Shown one piece after another: positions 5,778-7,006 of a stretch of DNA of 7,006 nt (position 1 is the stretch's first letter; every line of letters starts with the position of its first letter). The DNA lies in assembly GCA_946186175.1 (NCBI GenBank), contig CAMHMG010000161.1, forward strand, positions 1 to 7,006, given 5' to 3'. The translations under genes and the position numbers were made by a program. The stretch is from an uncultured Clostridia bacterium. GTDB taxonomy: Bacteria; Bacillota; Clostridia; Lachnospirales; Lachnospiraceae. The notes under the pieces were generated by a model that was not told where the DNA came from, searched no databases, and worked only from the letters and a program-made list of their open reading frames with translations.

Positions 5778-6392
5778 TTATAATATTCCCAAAGATTTGA
5801 ATATTTTATCATAAGATTCTTCATCTGCTACAAACATAAGGAATCCATCTATAGGTTCATCATTATCTAAAAACTTTGAATCAATAATCAGAGCATTATC
5901 ACCAATCTGACCAAGCTCAATAAGTGGAAGATCAAGTACGGATCCTGCCATATCAATACAAATAGCAGGAGGTTCCGTATGAACTTTCAGATTAGTAAGT
6001 GTGCTTATAGAAGAGAGATACGAACTCATCAAAATATTACCTACCTCTTTTAATGCAGACTTATCCATATGATCAAATTGTGTAAATCCTTCTTCATATG
6101 TCTTGTGAAGCATTGATCCGGCCAGATTCTTTGCCTCATTAAGCTCTAATATAAAGAGAATCATACCGGAAACATCACCCTTAAAATGAGTCAAAACTGC
6201 AGAAACAATAGTCTCTGCCCCACCAACCATCTCGGGCACCTCATCAAAATTCATAATTTTAACTATAGGTAACTCCATTCGAAGATTATTATTTAACAGA
6301 ATGGATAATGATGTAGTGGCATTCCCAGCACCAATGTTACCTATTTCTCTAAGAACATCTAATTTGATATTTGTCAAATTCTGATCATCCAT
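5778..6392 (-). CDS. cheC: CheY-P phosphatase CheC
   Basis: 204 residues, matching classic CheC. Both pseudo-symmetric phosphatase sites of the D/S-x3-E-x2-N-x22-P type are intact: D12, E16, N19, P42 in the first half, and S112, E116, N119, P142 in the second. CheC dephosphorylates CheY-P at low rate and is stimulated by CheD, encoded next, giving the CheC-CheD-CheYp adaptation system of Bacillus-type chemotaxis. The longer FliY (with a FliN domain) is excluded because the protein ends right after the CheC fold. The start at 6392 has AGGAG six bases upstream. The gap to cheW is 35 bases and holds a short A/T palindrome. Confidence 0.95.
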   Translation of the reverse strand: MDDQNLTNIKLDVLREIGNIGAGNATTSLSILLNNNLRMELPIVKIMNFDEVPEMVGGAETIVSAVLTHFKGDVSGMILFILELNEAKNLAGSMLHKTYEEGFTQFDHMDKSALKEVGNILMSSYLSSISTLTNLKVHTEPPAICIDMAGSVLDLPLIELGQIGDNALIIDSKFLDNDEPIDGFLMFVADEESYDKIFKSLGIL

Positions 6393-6413
6393 ATCATTCT
6401 CCTATATAAGCTT

Positions 6414-6427
6414 CTAATAATTATTAG
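6414..6427. repeat. Perfect 14-base palindrome between cheW and cheC
   Basis: CTAATAATTATTAG is its own reverse complement. It begins immediately after the cheW stop codon and ends about 12 bases before the cheC binding site. With one G-C pair at the base and a four-base loop, the RNA hairpin would be weak, and no T-run follows, so it is not a terminator. It may be chance in AT-rich DNA or a minor processing or binding site. Confidence 0.5.
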
Positions 6428-6877
6428 TTAAACATTATCTAATTCCTGAATTATCTCTTGAATATTAAGTAAAGAGATCAGCGTATCCTTGTATTTGCCA
6501 ATCCCGAGAAGATTCATGCCTTGCTCATCTCTTGTAGCTTTCTCAATGTTATCCTCTCCAAGTGTAACAACTTCTCTTACTTCATCAACAAGAATACCGA
6601 TTTTGGCATTATTATCCGGTTTCAGTATGATCATTCTGGTTGCGTTAGTATATTCTTTGTCAGGAAGTCCGAATCTGTTTCTAAGACTCATGACAGGAAT
6701 TATCTCACCACGCAGATTAATTACACCCGGGAAAAATGATTGAACCTTAGGTACTCTTGTTATTCTCTGCATTCTGACAATATTATCGATAAAGGTAATA
6801 TCTATACCGTATTGTTCCTGATCCAGCTTAACCACTATATACTGTTTTGGCTCTGTCAAGATTTCATTTTCATCCAT
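6428..6877 (-). CDS. cheW: Chemotaxis coupling protein CheW
   Basis: 149 residues, normal length. The protein is a single CheW domain: YIVVKLDQEQYGIDITFIDN (13-32) opens the first beta barrel, VPKVQSFFPGVINLRGEIIP (42-61) carries the conserved NLRGEIIPV core, and GILVDEVREVV (94-104) with LLGIGKYKDTLISLLNI (123-139) completes it. It links receptors to the P5 domain of CheA in the signalling array. No response-regulator domain is attached, so it is CheW and not CheV. AAGGGGG lies about six bases before the ATG at 6877, in the 12-base gap after cheA. Confidence 0.95.
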   Translation of the reverse strand: MDENEILTEPKQYIVVKLDQEQYGIDITFIDNIVRMQRITRVPKVQSFFPGVINLRGEIIPVMSLRNRFGLPDKEYTNATRMIILKPDNNAKIGILVDEVREVVTLGEDNIEKATRDEQGMNLLGIGKYKDTLISLLNIQEIIQELDNV

Positions 6878-6889
6878 CTTTATACCCCC

Positions 6890-7006
6890 TTATACTAACG
6901 AATTAGAATCAATAATAAGAGCGACACCACCATCACCCAATATTGTTGCACCACTGATAATCTTTGGAATATTAATATATTTTCCAAGAGGCTTAATAAC
7001 TATCTC
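6890..7006 (-). CDS. cheA: Chemotaxis histidine kinase CheA, C-terminal end only
   Basis: Only the last 38 codons and the TAA stop (6890-6892) are inside the window. The reading frame gives IVIKPLGKYINIPKIISGAT then ILGDGGVALIID, which is the characteristic end of the CheA P5 (CheW-like) domain: an IKPL segment, an SGATILGDG turn and a VALIID strand. CheA phosphorylates CheY and CheB or its partners; the P1 to P4 domains lie beyond the edge and cannot be judged. It is followed after 12 bases by cheW, as in most che operons. Confidence 0.93.
   Translation of the reverse strand, partial: EIVIKPLGKYINIPKIISGATILGDGGVALIIDSNSLV

Overview
This window is the 3' end of a long motility and chemotaxis operon from a low-GC, AT-rich Gram-positive bacterium. 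The best fit is a flagellated member of the Clostridia, most likely Lachnospiraceae. This rests on the gene order cheA-cheW-cheC-cheD-sigma28, the strong AGGAGG-type ribosome binding sites, the FapA (DUF342), DUF6115 and MltG-like genes after the sigma factor, and the adjacent stand-alone IMP cyclohydrolase. I cannot name a genus from this sequence alone.

Every gene lies on the minus strand, so transcription runs from high to low coordinates. From the right edge: the last 38 codons of cheA (6890-7006), cheW, cheC, cheD, a small two-helix membrane protein with an acidic tail (4951-5247), the FliA/SigD sigma factor (4158-4922), a FapA/DUF342 protein (2539-4140), a small soluble low-complexity protein (2108-2479), a single-pass membrane coiled-coil protein ending in a DUF6115-type motif (1037-2092), and a membrane-anchored MltG-like protein with a Thr/Glu-rich stalk and no catalytic domain (324-1034). 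Gaps between these genes are 2 to 59 bases and I see no internal terminator, so they look co-transcribed. A 108-base spacer (215-323) then holds a probable sigma-A promoter for an unrelated gene, the 5' part of an IMP cyclohydrolase (1-214), which runs off the left edge.

Functionally, CheA and CheW couple receptors to CheY phosphorylation. CheC (both phosphatase sites intact) and CheD (catalytic triad intact) provide adaptation. SigD drives the late flagellar and chemotaxis genes. The block after SigD (FapA, small protein, DUF6115 protein, MltG-like protein) is the least understood part. The DUF6115 protein sits where Bacillus subtilis carries SwrB, downstream of sigD, and has a similar general architecture (N-terminal helix, coiled coil). 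The last gene pairs a membrane anchor and a flexible stalk with a LysM-like domain, which suggests a cell-wall-facing role. The block reads as a lineage-specific flagellar assembly or positioning module rather than a wholly new system. No phage, IS element, CRISPR array, tRNA or rRNA is visible.
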